Source: Parapontixanthobacter sp963736595
GTDB taxonomy: Bacteria; Pseudomonadota; Alphaproteobacteria; Sphingomonadales; Sphingomonadaceae
NCBI GenBank assembly: GCA_963736595.1
Contig: CAVTPG010000011.1
Coordinates: 372,001-436,000, forward strand
Direction: 5' to 3'
Length of the DNA stretch: 64,000 nt
Positions within the stretch are counted from its first letter, which is position 1. Every line of letters starts with the position of its first letter. Position numbers and translations under genes: made by a program. Under the pieces are notes generated by a model, which made no database searches, was not told the DNA's origin, and was given only the letters and a program-made list of their open reading frames with translations. This document shows positions 46,544 through 55,188 of this stretch, piece by piece.

Positions 46544-47303
46544 TTAGAAACTGTCCTTGCCCGCGCGCAAGGCCGCAAAGGTTTCATGCGCGCTCTCTCC
46601 GCCCCATTTGGCTTGAATGTCCGCGCTGTCTGCGCGTAAAAACGGGTTCGTTTCAAGCTCTCGGGCAAGCCCCATTGGCACGGTCGCTTCGCCAGCCGCT
46701 CGCTTGGCATCGATCTCCGCCACATAATCAGCCAGCGCAGCGTTGTCAGGATCCGCATGGACCGCAAACTTCGCATTGGCCTGTGTGTATTCATGCGCGC
46801 AATAGAAAGTAGTTTGCGGTGGCAGAGCCTTAATGCGCTTTAGGCTGGTCCAGAATTGCTCAGGGGATCCCTTCGAACATCCGCCCGCACCCAAGCGCAA
46901 ACACGGCATCGCCAACGAAAGCGAGATCACCGTTCGGCACATGATAAGCAATATGGCCCAGCGTATGGCCGCCGACATCGATGACTTTGGCTTTGTGCGC
47001 ACCGATCGACACCGTGTCGCCATGTTCCACCGTACGGTCGATCCCGGCAATTCGCTCGGCTTCCGCCAATGGCGCAACGATAGTGCAGCCGGTGGCTTGC
47101 TTGACGGACTCGTTGCCGCCCGCGTGATCGGGATGCCAATGGGTGTTCCAGATTTGCGTGATGCGCCAGCCTTTGGCGTCGGCTTCGCGCAGGATCACGT
47201 CTGCTTCCGGGGTATCGATGCAGACGGTCTCGCCGCTCGCTTCGTCATGTAGCAGGAAACCATAATTGTCGGACAGGCACGGAAATTGATGGACTTTCAG
47301 CAT
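46544..47303 (-). pseudogene. gloB: Hydroxyacylglutathione hydrolase (glyoxalase II), frameshifted
   Basis: The 5' part (47303 to about 46870) encodes the metallo-beta-lactamase core with THWHPDHAGG (HxHxDH metal ligands) and GHTLGHIAYH, ending FVGDAVFALGCGRMFEG. The frame then breaks at about 46867-46871, in a short G run. The 3' part in the next frame gives SPEQFWTSLKRIKALPPQTTFYCAHEYT, which is the second half with the HEYT ligand region. Deleting one G restores EGSPEQFW and a 252-residue protein of the usual length. It hydrolyses S-lactoylglutathione in methylglyoxal detoxification. Convergent with atpF. Confidence 0.88.
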
Positions 47304-47357
47304 AGCGCACACCCTATCCCGCCTTGCGACTTGAGGGAAGGGTTGTGGCCATCCAAC

Positions 47358-47392
47358 GAAAAGGCCCGCCTGCTCGGTTGAGCAAACGGGCC
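47358..47392 (-). terminator. rpsA terminator
   Basis: On the minus strand a 13-bp stem runs from 47392 to 47363, with G-U pairs at two positions and a four-base loop (AACC), followed by four T. It begins 47 bases after the rpsA stop. Confidence 0.85.
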
Positions 47393-47438
47393 AATTTCTA
47401 TCTCATGCGCCCGCTAGAGCGAGCATCATGTGCAATTA

Positions 47439-49154
47439 TTAGTCGTCGCTCTTTTTCAAAGCTTCGCCGAGGATATCGCCCAGTGATGCGCCCGAATCGG
47501 ACGAGCCATATTGCTGCACGGCTTGCTTCTCTTCGGAAATTTGCAACGCTTTGATCGAGAAGTTCGGCTTCTTCGAACGGTCGAACCCAGTGACCAGAGC
47601 ATCGACCTTCTGGCCGGTCTGGAAGCGGTCGGGACGCTGTTCGTCGCGGTCGCGGCCAAGGTCGCTGCGCTTGATGAAGCCGGTTGCGCCGTCTTCGCCA
47701 ACTTGCACTTCCAATCCGCCATCGCGCACTTCGAGAACCGAAACGGTGACCGTTTCGCCGCGGCGCAACGTATCGCCAGCGCCATCGGCACTTGGCGCGC
47801 CTTTTTCGAGCTGCTTCATGCCGAGGCTGATGCGTTCTTTATCGACATCGACATCAAGGACGACCGCTTCGACTTCTTCACCTTTACGGTGCAGCGCCAA
47901 CGCGTCTTCGCCCGAAATGCCCCAGGCAATGTCGGACATATGAACCATGCCGTCCACATCGCCGTCGAGGCCGATGAACAGACCGAATTCGGTCGCATTC
48001 TTGACTTCGCCGGTGACTTTCGCGCCGACCGGGAATTTCTCTGCGAAATCGTCCCAAGGATTTCCTTGGGCTTGCTTGAGGCCGAGCGAAATACGGCGCT
48101 TTTCGGAATCCACTTCGAGGACGACGACTTCGACTTCCTGACTGGTAGAGACGATTTTGCCGGGATGGACGTTCTTCTTGGTCCAGCTCATTTCGGATAC
48201 GTGGACGAGGCCTTCAATACCGGCTTCCAGCTCGACGAACGCACCATATTCAGTGATATTCGTGACCTGGCCGGTGTATTTGGCACCGATCGGATACTTT
48301 GCCGATACGCCATCCCAAGGATCGCTTTCAAGCTGCTTCATGCCAAGCGAGATACGCTGCGTTTCTTCGTTGATCCGCACGATCTGTACCGTCAGCGTCT
48401 GACCGATTTCGATCATTTCGCTGGGGTGATTGACCCGCTTGTAGCTCATGTCGGTCACGTGAAGCAGGCCATCAATACCGCCGAGATCGACGAACGCACC
48501 GTAATCAGTGATGTTCTTGACCACGCCTTCGATCACTTGATTTTCGGCCAGCTGTTCGATCAGTTCGCTGCGCTGTTCCGCGCGCGTTTCTTCAAGAACG
48601 GCACGACGCGAGACGACGATATTGCCGCGGCGGCGATCCATTTTCAGGATCTGGAATGGCTGCGGCACATCCATCAGCGGCGCAACATCGCGCACAGGGC
48701 GGATATCGACCTGACTACCGGGCAAGAAGGCAACGGCGCCGTCCAGATCGACAGTGAAGCCGCCTTTGACGCGGCCGAAGATGCGGCCATCAACGCGCTT
48801 GCCTTCGCCAAATTCGCTTTCCAGCTTGTCCCATGCGGCTTCGCGGCGTGCGCGGTCGCGTGACAGCATCGCTTCACCGTCGGCGTTCTCGACGCGGTCG
48901 ACATAGACTTCGACTTCATCGCCGACAGACAGGTCTTTGTCGCCTTCGCCGCGCTCGAATTCTTTAAGGGGGATACGGCCTTCGCTTTTCAGGCCGACAT
49001 CGATGAGAGCGGCACCGCCCTCGATCGCAGTGACGGTTCCCTTGACGACGCGGCCTTCGAAGCCTCCGTCATCGGCACCGCCGAGTTGTTCATTCAATAG
49101 CGCTTCGAAATCGTCGCGCGTGGGCATTTCTTGAGGTGTGGCTGTAGATGCCAT
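47439..49154 (-). CDS. rpsA: 30S ribosomal protein S1
   Basis: A 571-residue protein made of six S1 (OB-fold) RNA-binding domains; repeated signatures include GVVKNITDYGAFVDLGG and GQVTNITEYGAFVELEAG. The C-terminal tail is short and acidic. It helps the ribosome to hold mRNA at translation start. There is no strong Shine-Dalgarno sequence (only GGA about 9 bases before the ATG), a common trait of rpsA. The 341 bases upstream, described separately, hold no gene, so a long leader is likely. It follows cmk in the aroA-cmk-rpsA order. Confidence 0.98.
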   Translation of the reverse strand: MASTATPQEMPTRDDFEALLNEQLGGADDGGFEGRVVKGTVTAIEGGAALIDVGLKSEGRIPLKEFERGEGDKDLSVGDEVEVYVDRVENADGEAMLSRDRARREAAWDKLESEFGEGKRVDGRIFGRVKGGFTVDLDGAVAFLPGSQVDIRPVRDVAPLMDVPQPFQILKMDRRRGNIVVSRRAVLEETRAEQRSELIEQLAENQVIEGVVKNITDYGAFVDLGGIDGLLHVTDMSYKRVNHPSEMIEIGQTLTVQIVRINEETQRISLGMKQLESDPWDGVSAKYPIGAKYTGQVTNITEYGAFVELEAGIEGLVHVSEMSWTKKNVHPGKIVSTSQEVEVVVLEVDSEKRRISLGLKQAQGNPWDDFAEKFPVGAKVTGEVKNATEFGLFIGLDGDVDGMVHMSDIAWGISGEDALALHRKGEEVEAVVLDVDVDKERISLGMKQLEKGAPSADGAGDTLRRGETVTVSVLEVRDGGLEVQVGEDGATGFIKRSDLGRDRDEQRPDRFQTGQKVDALVTGFDRSKKPNFSIKALQISEEKQAVQQYGSSDSGASLGDILGEALKKSDD

Positions 49155-49495
49155 AAGTTGAAAGTTCCGATACTGTCATTTCCGGCCACCGGTTTTACCG
49201 GGGTCTTTTCTCCGCACCGGCGGAATTGCCGAATGCGGGCCAAGTGGGCCGAGTTCGCCATCGGACCGAATGCCGCGATGGAGGTTTTCAGGGTCGAGTG
49301 ACAGGGCGAGGGCGGGCGAGTTTTGCGCAGGCCGGATACAAGAGCGATGCTCTTGCCAAGAAACCGGCGATGCGGGGATCGCTGCCTTCGACCGGACACT
49401 TATCCGTCGAACGGCTGCGCGCCTAGGCGAATTGGCCCGAAAATGCAAGCGCGAAAGTGTTGCTGGGCGGGGTGTCGGTTGGCTTGTTAGGCCCC
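49155..49495 (-). promoter_or_regulatory. Probable rpsA leader/promoter region (no gene)
   Basis: This 341-base stretch between cmk and rpsA has no supported gene on either strand. It holds two small inverted repeats: CAAGAGC/GCTCTTG at 49339-49355 and CCGGT/ACCGG at 49189-49201, the second just before the start codon. S1 is autoregulated in other bacteria through its leader, so a structured leader here is plausible. I cannot place a promoter with confidence. Confidence 0.35.
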
Positions 49496-50116
49496 TTAAT
49501 CGTGCGCCGCGACAACTGCCTTGATCGCCGCTGCGATGGCCTCGTCTTTATTAAGGTCTGAGGTGTCTAGTACATAAGCATCGGGCGCGGCAATCAGCGG
49601 AGCTTCGGCCCGGGTGCGGTCCCGTTCGTCGCGCCTCTCAAGGTCCGCTTCGATGACAGACAGTGGAATATCCGTGCCACGTTCCAGCATCTCGTTATGC
49701 CGCCGCACCGCGCGCGCTTTGGTCGAGGCGGTCACAAACAGCTTTACCTCAGCTTCCGGCGCAATCACCGTGCCAATATCGCGCCCGTCCAGCACTGCCC
49801 CGCCGTCCTGCTTGGCAAAGCTGCGCTGCCGGTCGAACAAAGCTGCGCGCACTTCGGGGTGAATGGAAACGCGGCTTGCCAAACCGCCGGTAACTTCATC
49901 GCGCAGCGCCGAATCGCTTAACAAGCTGTCTTTGAAACCGCAGGCAGCCAGTGCATCCATCGCGTTGTCGGGATCGCCTTCGGACAGGAATACCTGCCGC
50001 CCAACGGCGCGATAGAGCAATCCGGTATCGAGATGAGGCAGGTCGAAATGCTCCGCCAGTGCCTTGGCAATCGTGCCTTTGCCGCTCGCCGTGGGGCCAT
50101 CGACGGCGATAATCAT
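49496..50116 (-). CDS. cmk: Cytidylate kinase
   Basis: A 206-residue (d)CMP kinase. Walker A is DGPTASGKGT at 6-15; the CMP-binding parts are DTGLLYRAVG and LDGRDIGTVIAPEAEVKLFVTAS. It converts CMP and dCMP to diphosphates. Its start overlaps the stop of the 94-residue membrane protein gene (ATGA), so aroA, that gene and cmk form one coupled unit. Confidence 0.96.
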   Translation of the reverse strand: MIIAVDGPTASGKGTIAKALAEHFDLPHLDTGLLYRAVGRQVFLSEGDPDNAMDALAACGFKDSLLSDSALRDEVTGGLASRVSIHPEVRAALFDRQRSFAKQDGGAVLDGRDIGTVIAPEAEVKLFVTASTKARAVRRHNEMLERGTDIPLSVIEADLERRDERDRTRAEAPLIAAPDAYVLDTSDLNKDEAIAAAIKAVVAAHD

Positions 50117-50397
50117 GGCGCCGTGTCTCCCGACAGCGGCTCGTTGTTTCGCGAGCGCAGCGCTTTGGCAATGCCGAACAAGGCAATCGCCATCCAGACA
50201 ATTTCCAGCACCATTGTCGGGAGATTGAAATTCACGGTCAGCGATACTGTCAGCAGCGCGGCACCAATAAAATTGACGATGTTGAAGGCGAGCAAATTCA
50301 TCTGCTTCGTCATATTGCTATAAGCAAAAGCCGCCACGATGCAGAAGCTGCCGGCAAAACCGATTAAATCGGCGGTAAAGGAGGATATTCCGGGCAT
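50113..50397 (-). CDS. Small membrane protein, CBU_0592-like
   Basis: A 94-residue protein with three hydrophobic segments (DLIGFAGSFCIVAAFAY, NLLAFNIVNFIGAALLTVSL and MVLEIVWMAIALFGIAKAL). This layout resembles the CBU_0592 family of small membrane proteins, whose role is unknown to me. It is coupled on both sides: aroA ends TAATG into its start, and its stop overlaps the cmk start. The family call is tentative. Confidence 0.7.
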   Translation of the reverse strand: MPGISSFTADLIGFAGSFCIVAAFAYSNMTKQMNLLAFNIVNFIGAALLTVSLTVNFNLPTMVLEIVWMAIALFGIAKALRSRNNEPLSGDTAP

Positions 50398-51718
50398 TAA
50401 TGCGTTCCGATCTGGTCGAGCAATTCAAGGAAGTTGGGGAAGCTGGTCGCGATGGGCCGCGTGTCATCGACTGTCACGCCGTTGCGACTGATCAGCCCGG
50501 ATATAGCAAAGCTCATGGCAATGCGATGATCGAGATGCGTTGTGACGGGGCCGCCTCCGGTTAGCGGCTCGCCGCCACTGCCCTGAATGGTGAGGCCATC
50601 ATCGGTTTCCTCGACCCGCACGCCAATACTGCGCAACCCTTGGGCCATTGCAGTCAGCCGGTCGGATTCCTTGACGCGCAATTCGTCCAGCCCGCTGGTA
50701 ATGGTCGTCCCCTTGGCCAGCGCCGCCGCGATAAACAATATCGGGAATTCGTCGATCATCGAGGCTGCGATGGCGGGATCGACGATAATCCCGTGCAATT
50801 GCGAATGCTGCACGCGCAAATCGGCGACAGGCTCTCCGCCCACTTCGCGAGGATCAACGATTTCGATTCCTCCGCCCATTTTGCGCAGCACCTCGATCAG
50901 GCCTGCCCGTGTCGGATTAAGACCGACATTGCGGATCAGGATGTCGCTGCCCGGAACGATCAATGCCGCCACGATGAAAAACGCTGCCGATGATGGATCG
51001 CCCGGCACGGTAATCGTCTGCGGGTGCAGGTCGGCAGGGCCATGCAGATGAATGTGTCGCTCTCCCTCAACCTACTCCACTTCCAATTCGCGCCGAACCC
51101 TGCCAGCATCCGCTCGGAATGATCGCGGGTCAGAACCGGCTCGATCACGGTCGTAATGCCCGGCGTATTCAATCCTGCCAGCAATACCGCGCTTTTCACC
51201 TGCGCACTGGCGACCGGCAAGCGATAGGTAATCGGTACGGGCGTATCAGCGCCTTCCATCATCAGTGGCAAAGTATCACCCGGCGATGAGGTAAACGATG
51301 CACCGATCTGCCGTAGCGGCTCGATCACGCGACCCATTGGCCGCGCGGACAGACTGGCGTCACCGATGAAATTGGCGGTGATGGCGTGGCTGGCCAGCAA
51401 ACCCATGAGCAGACGGGTGGAGGTGCCGCTATTGCCCATATCCAGTGCGTTGTCCGGTTGCAGCAATCCGCCGACACCCAGCCCATTGATGACCCAGTCA
51501 TCGCCGTCACGCGCAATTGCGACACCCATTGCGCGCAAGGCAGCAGCCGTCGCCAGCACATCCTCGCCTTCCAGCAATCCTGATACCCGCGTTTCGCCCA
51601 CTGCGAGACTGCCGAAAATTAGCGCCCGATGGCTGATCGACTTGTCGCCCGGCACGGCAATCGTGCCGGTCAGAGGGCCGGAAAAGCCGAATTTGCGCGG
51701 AGTTGGGTTATCGGACAA
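50397..51718 (-). pseudogene. aroA: EPSP synthase, broken by frameshift and in-frame amber
   Basis: A TTG at 51718 with AGGAA upstream starts SDNPTPRKFGFSGPLTGT, followed by the phosphate-binding VPGDKSISHRAL and GNSGTSTRLLMGLL. After RMLAGFGAN the frame breaks near 51082-51086, where one T of an expected TTT is missing. The continuing frame reads LEVE, then TAG, then VEGERHIHLHGPADLH and goes on intact to DEFPILFIAAALA, LRVKESDRL and DHRIAMSFAISG. Repaired, the product has 440 residues, the normal size. EPSP synthase joins shikimate-3-phosphate and PEP. Two separate lesions make it the most damaged gene in the window. Confidence 0.88.
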
Positions 51719-51897
51719 GCCTGAGCTTCCTATATCTTCGAATGTATGAGAGTGCGCGGCTTTTGACAGCGCGGTTCGCCTATGGCAAGGCGCGCCCGCT
51801 TTCCTGCAAATCCGCAACAATCCGCGCCGGATATGCTAACCCGAATTTTTGCCTGCCCTTCGATACGGGATCAGGCCCAATCCTTAAAGGAATACAG

Positions 51898-52218
51898 ATG
51901 GTCAAGCCAGAATGGGGCACGAAGCGCACTTGCCCGAAATGCGGCACGCGCTTTTACGATTTAAACAAGGATGATCCCGTCGCTTGCATCGAATGCGGCG
52001 AGGAATGGGATCCCGAACCCGTGCTGAAATCCAAGCAGCCGATCCCGTTCAATGATGAGAAGAAGAAAGACGCCAAGCCTGACAGCGATTTGGCGGACGA
52101 TGATCTGGAAGATATCGACGAGGACGATGATTCGCCGGATAATGAAGTCGATCTTGGCGGTGACGACGATCTTGGCGTCAGCAAAGGCAAAGGCGACGAC
52201 GAGAAACCTGACGAGTAA
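51898..52218 (+). CDS. FYDLN acid domain protein (TIGR02300 family)
   Basis: A 106-residue protein with an N-terminal zinc-ribbon-like segment (KRTCPKCGTRFYDLN and ACIECGEEWDPE, four cysteines) and a very acidic C-terminal half with repeated Asp/Glu. It matches the alphaproteobacterial TIGR02300 family of unknown function. The ATG at 51898 has AAAGGAA upstream. It lies next to the divergent aroA and just before tRNA-Ala, an order often seen in the Sphingomonadales. Confidence 0.88.
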   Translation: MVKPEWGTKRTCPKCGTRFYDLNKDDPVACIECGEEWDPEPVLKSKQPIPFNDEKKKDAKPDSDLADDDLEDIDEDDDSPDNEVDLGGDDDLGVSKGKGDDEKPDE

Positions 52219-52284
52219 AACTGTTGCAAAACGCGGCCCCGCGCAATAGGGGCTGCGGTTCGCATCTTGGTGCGGACAGTTTAC

Positions 52285-52360
52285 GGGGCCTTAGCTCAGC
52301 TGGGAGAGCGCAACACTGGCAGTGTTGAGGTCAGCGGTTCGATCCCGCTAGGCTCCACCA
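52285..52360 (+). tRNA. tRNA-Ala (anticodon GGC)
   Basis: A full cloverleaf of 76 nt including the encoded CCA. The acceptor stem GGGGCCT/AGGCTCC has the G3-U70 pair that identifies tRNA-Ala. The D arm is GCTC-AGCTGGGA-GAGC, the anticodon loop CTGGCAG gives GGC (reads GCC), and the T loop is TTCGATC. Confidence 0.98.
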
Positions 52361-52532
52361 ATTTACCGCTTTTTGCCCCCGCTTCGGGCGGCAACAGGCA
52401 ACCATAGCAAAGTCGGATTTCACGGTGGAAATTCGCAGACGCTGGCCAACGAGTTTTCGTTCGCCGGCGTTTTTCGCATTCGATTGGCGGCCGGTGATTG
52501 GCGATCCGGCCCGCGCGCAGAGGAGAACACAA

Positions 52533-53978
52533 ATGTTCGACAATTTGTCAGACCGCCTTGGTGGTGTGTTCGATCGTCTGCGCGGTCGCGGTGCGCTGAA
52601 TGAAGCCGATGTGCGCGAGGCCATGCGCGAAGTGCGTGTCGCTTTGCTGGAAGCCGATGTCGCGCTGCCGGTGGTGCGGCGCTTTATCGACGCGGTGACC
52701 GAAAAAGCGATCGGGCAGGATGTCCTCCGCTCGATTACACCCGGGCAGCAAGTCGTCAAAATCGTCAGCGACGAACTGGTCGAGATGCTGGGCGGGGCAG
52801 GCGGACACGAAGGGCTGGTGCTGGAAGCCAAGCCTCCGGTTGTTATCATGATGGTTGGTCTGCAAGGTTCGGGTAAAACGACCAGCACGGCCAAGCTCGG
52901 CAAATACATCAAGGAAAAGCACGGCAAAAAAGCCATGATGGCTTCGCTCGATGTGCAACGCCCTGCGGCGCAGGAGCAGCTGAAGGTTCTGGGCGAGCAG
53001 ACCGAGATTGCGACCCTGCCGATTGTTGCCGGACAGCAGCCGGTCGATATTGCTCGCCGTGCGCTGGAAGCCAGTAAGCTGCAAAGCTTCGATGTGCTGC
53101 TGCTCGATACGGCGGGCCGTCTGCACGTCGATGAAGCCCTGATGGCTGAGATGAAGGCCGTCGCGCAGGTTGCCACGCCGACTGAAGTGCTGCTGGTGGT
53201 CGATGCGCTGACCGGACAGGACGCGGTGAACGTTGCGCAGAACTTCTCCGGCGAAGTGCCGCTGACCGGCGTGATCCTCACGCGGATGGACGGCGATGCG
53301 CGCGGCGGTGCTGCGCTGTCGATGCGGCACGTCACAGGCAAGCCGATCAAATTTGCCGGTACCGGTGAAAAGCTGGACGCACTGGAAGCCTTCGATCCCG
53401 AACGCGTCGCTGGCCGCATCCTTGGCATGGGCGATGTCGTCAGCCTGGTCGAAAAAGCCGCAGCAACGATCAACGAGGAAGATGCCGAAGCGCTGGCCAA
53501 GCGGATGGCCAAGGGGCAATTCGACCTCAACGATCTGCGGATGCAATTGCAGCAGATGAACCAGATGGGCGGGCTTGGTATGCTGGCCGGAATGCTGCCG
53601 GGCATGAAGAAAGCCAAGGCGGCGCTGGCCAATAGCGATATGGATGACAAAGTGCTGGTCCATATGGATGCGATCATCGGCTCGATGACGCCGAAAGAGC
53701 GCGGCAATCCGGCGCTTCTGAATGCCAAGCGCAAACGGCGAGTGGCGGCAGGAGCCGGGATGCAGGTGCAGGACGTCAATCGCCTCTTGAAAATGCATCA
53801 GGAAATGGGCCGCGCCATGAAGCAGATCAAGAAAATGGGTGGTCTGAAAGGGTTGGGCGCATTGTTTGGCAAAGGCGGAATGCCCGGACTGGGCGGGCCC
53901 GGCGGAGGTATTGGCGGCGGAATGGGTGGCGGCGGTTTGCCGCCAGGGCTTCCCGGCCTCGGCGGACCGAAGAATTAG
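52533..53978 (+). CDS. ffh: Signal recognition particle protein Ffh
   Basis: A 481-residue GTPase that binds 4.5S RNA and signal sequences for co-translational targeting. The N domain is followed by the G domain (G1 GLQGSGKTTSTAKL, DTAGRL) and a methionine-rich M domain (DLRMQLQQMNQMGGLGMLAGMLPGM). The tail is a glycine/methionine/proline repeat region. The ATG at 52533 has AGGAGA well placed; a longer frame is discarded. It starts the ffh-rpsP-rimM unit. Confidence 0.96.
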   Translation: MFDNLSDRLGGVFDRLRGRGALNEADVREAMREVRVALLEADVALPVVRRFIDAVTEKAIGQDVLRSITPGQQVVKIVSDELVEMLGGAGGHEGLVLEAKPPVVIMMVGLQGSGKTTSTAKLGKYIKEKHGKKAMMASLDVQRPAAQEQLKVLGEQTEIATLPIVAGQQPVDIARRALEASKLQSFDVLLLDTAGRLHVDEALMAEMKAVAQVATPTEVLLVVDALTGQDAVNVAQNFSGEVPLTGVILTRMDGDARGGAALSMRHVTGKPIKFAGTGEKLDALEAFDPERVAGRILGMGDVVSLVEKAAATINEEDAEALAKRMAKGQFDLNDLRMQLQQMNQMGGLGMLAGMLPGMKKAKAALANSDMDDKVLVHMDAIIGSMTPKERGNPALLNAKRKRRVAAGAGMQVQDVNRLLKMHQEMGRAMKQIKKMGGLKGLGALFGKGGMPGLGGPGGGIGGGMGGGGLPPGLPGLGGPKN

Positions 53979-54033
53979 AACTTACAGAATTTATGATTTA
54001 AATCAGTTTAGTACATTGGAAAGGTAATATTTT

Positions 54034-54663
54034 ATGGCAATTGCACTCAGGCTTTCGCGCGGTGGCGCAAAGAAGCGTCCCTATTATCGTATCGTGGCGG
54101 CGGACAACCGCAAACCACGCGACGGTAAGTATCTGGAGCAGATCGGCATCTATAACCCGCTGCTCGCCAAAGATGATGAAGGCCGCGTCAAGCTGAACGA
54201 AGACCGCGCACGTTACTGGCTGGGTGTCGGCGCACAGCCATCCGACCGTGTCGCCCGCTTCCTCGATGCTGCCGGTATCCGCGAACGTGAAGCGCGCAAC
54301 AACCCCAACAAGGCAAAGCCGGGCGAGAAAGCCAATGAGCGGGCCGAGGAAAAAGCAACCAAGGCCGCTGAAGCTGAGGAAGCCAAGAAGGCTGCTGAAG
54401 AAGAAGCCAAGGCTGCTCCTCCTGTAGAAGAAACGCCTGCTGCTGAAGAGACACCTGCTCCAGAAGCTGCTGCCGATGCGCCAGCCGAAGAAGCCAAAAC
54501 CGAAGAAGCGAAAACTGAAGACGCGGCACCCGAAGCACCTGCTGAAGAAGCGCCGAAAGAAGCCGCTGTTGCTGATGCGAGCGAAGCCAAATCCGAGGAA
54601 AAGACCGAGGATAAAGCGGACGATAAAGGCGACGACAAGTCCGCTGATAAGGCTGAAGGCTAA
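54034..54663 (+). CDS. rpsP: 30S ribosomal protein S16 with long acidic C-terminal extension
   Basis: A 209-residue protein. Residues 1-80 are a normal S16 (MAIALRLSRGGAKKRPYYRI, YNPLLAKDD, YWLGVGAQPSDRVARFL). Residues 90-209 are an extension made almost only of Ala, Glu, Lys, Pro and Asp (for example EETPAAEETPAPEAAADAP), which is more than the length of the ribosomal part. Extensions of S16 are known in alphaproteobacteria; this one is long. Its function is not known to me. Confidence 0.95.
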   Translation: MAIALRLSRGGAKKRPYYRIVAADNRKPRDGKYLEQIGIYNPLLAKDDEGRVKLNEDRARYWLGVGAQPSDRVARFLDAAGIREREARNNPNKAKPGEKANERAEEKATKAAEAEEAKKAAEEEAKAAPPVEETPAAEETPAPEAAADAPAEEAKTEEAKTEDAAPEAPAEEAPKEAAVADASEAKSEEKTEDKADDKGDDKSADKAEG

Positions 54664-54669
54664 GCATCA

Positions 54670-55188
54670 ATGCAGGATCTTGCCAATTTGCCTGCCGGTC
54701 AGGTCGCGCTGGCCGCGATTGCCGGCGCGCATGGCATTACTGGCGAGGTTCGGCTGAAATTGTTCGGGGAGGGCGTTGCGGCGCTCTCCCGGCACAAGAT
54801 TTTTAACGACGGCGCGTTGACGCTGGGCAAGTTGCGCAGCGATAACAAAGGCGGCGCGGTGGCGCGGCTGGCCGAAGTGACTTCGCGCGATCAAGCAGAG
54901 GCCTTGCGCGGCACGCTGCTGACAATATCTCGCGACACGCTGCCCACGCTTGAAGCGGGCGAATTTTACCATGCCGATCTGATCGGCCTCGCGGTTGTTA
55001 CCGATGCAGGTGACGCGGTCGGTAAAGTCGTCGCCGTCGAAAATTTCGGTGCGACCGATGTGGTCGAGATCGAGCGCGATCCAGCGCCGGAAAAAGGCCT
55101 GAAAACCTTTATGGTCCCGCTTACTGCGCAAGCCGTCATCGGCTGGGATACCGAGCGGATGACGATCGCAGCGGATTTTGTACTCTGA
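54670..55188 (+). CDS. rimM: Ribosome maturation factor RimM
   Basis: A 172-residue protein that helps 30S head maturation by binding S19. The N-terminal beta barrel (ALAAIAGAHGITGEVRLKLFG) and the C-terminal PRC-barrel (GEFYHADLIGLAVVTDAGDAVGKV) are both present. The start is 6 bases after the rpsP stop. Its stop codon directly abuts the stop codon of the opposite-strand reductase gene. Confidence 0.93.
   Translation: MQDLANLPAGQVALAAIAGAHGITGEVRLKLFGEGVAALSRHKIFNDGALTLGKLRSDNKGGAVARLAEVTSRDQAEALRGTLLTISRDTLPTLEAGEFYHADLIGLAVVTDAGDAVGKVVAVENFGATDVVEIERDPAPEKGLKTFMVPLTAQAVIGWDTERMTIAADFVL

Noticed and set aside
47511..48863. Long open frame antisense to rpsA
   Set aside because: It is explained by codon usage of the S1 repeats on the other strand; no ribosome-binding site and no family resemblance.
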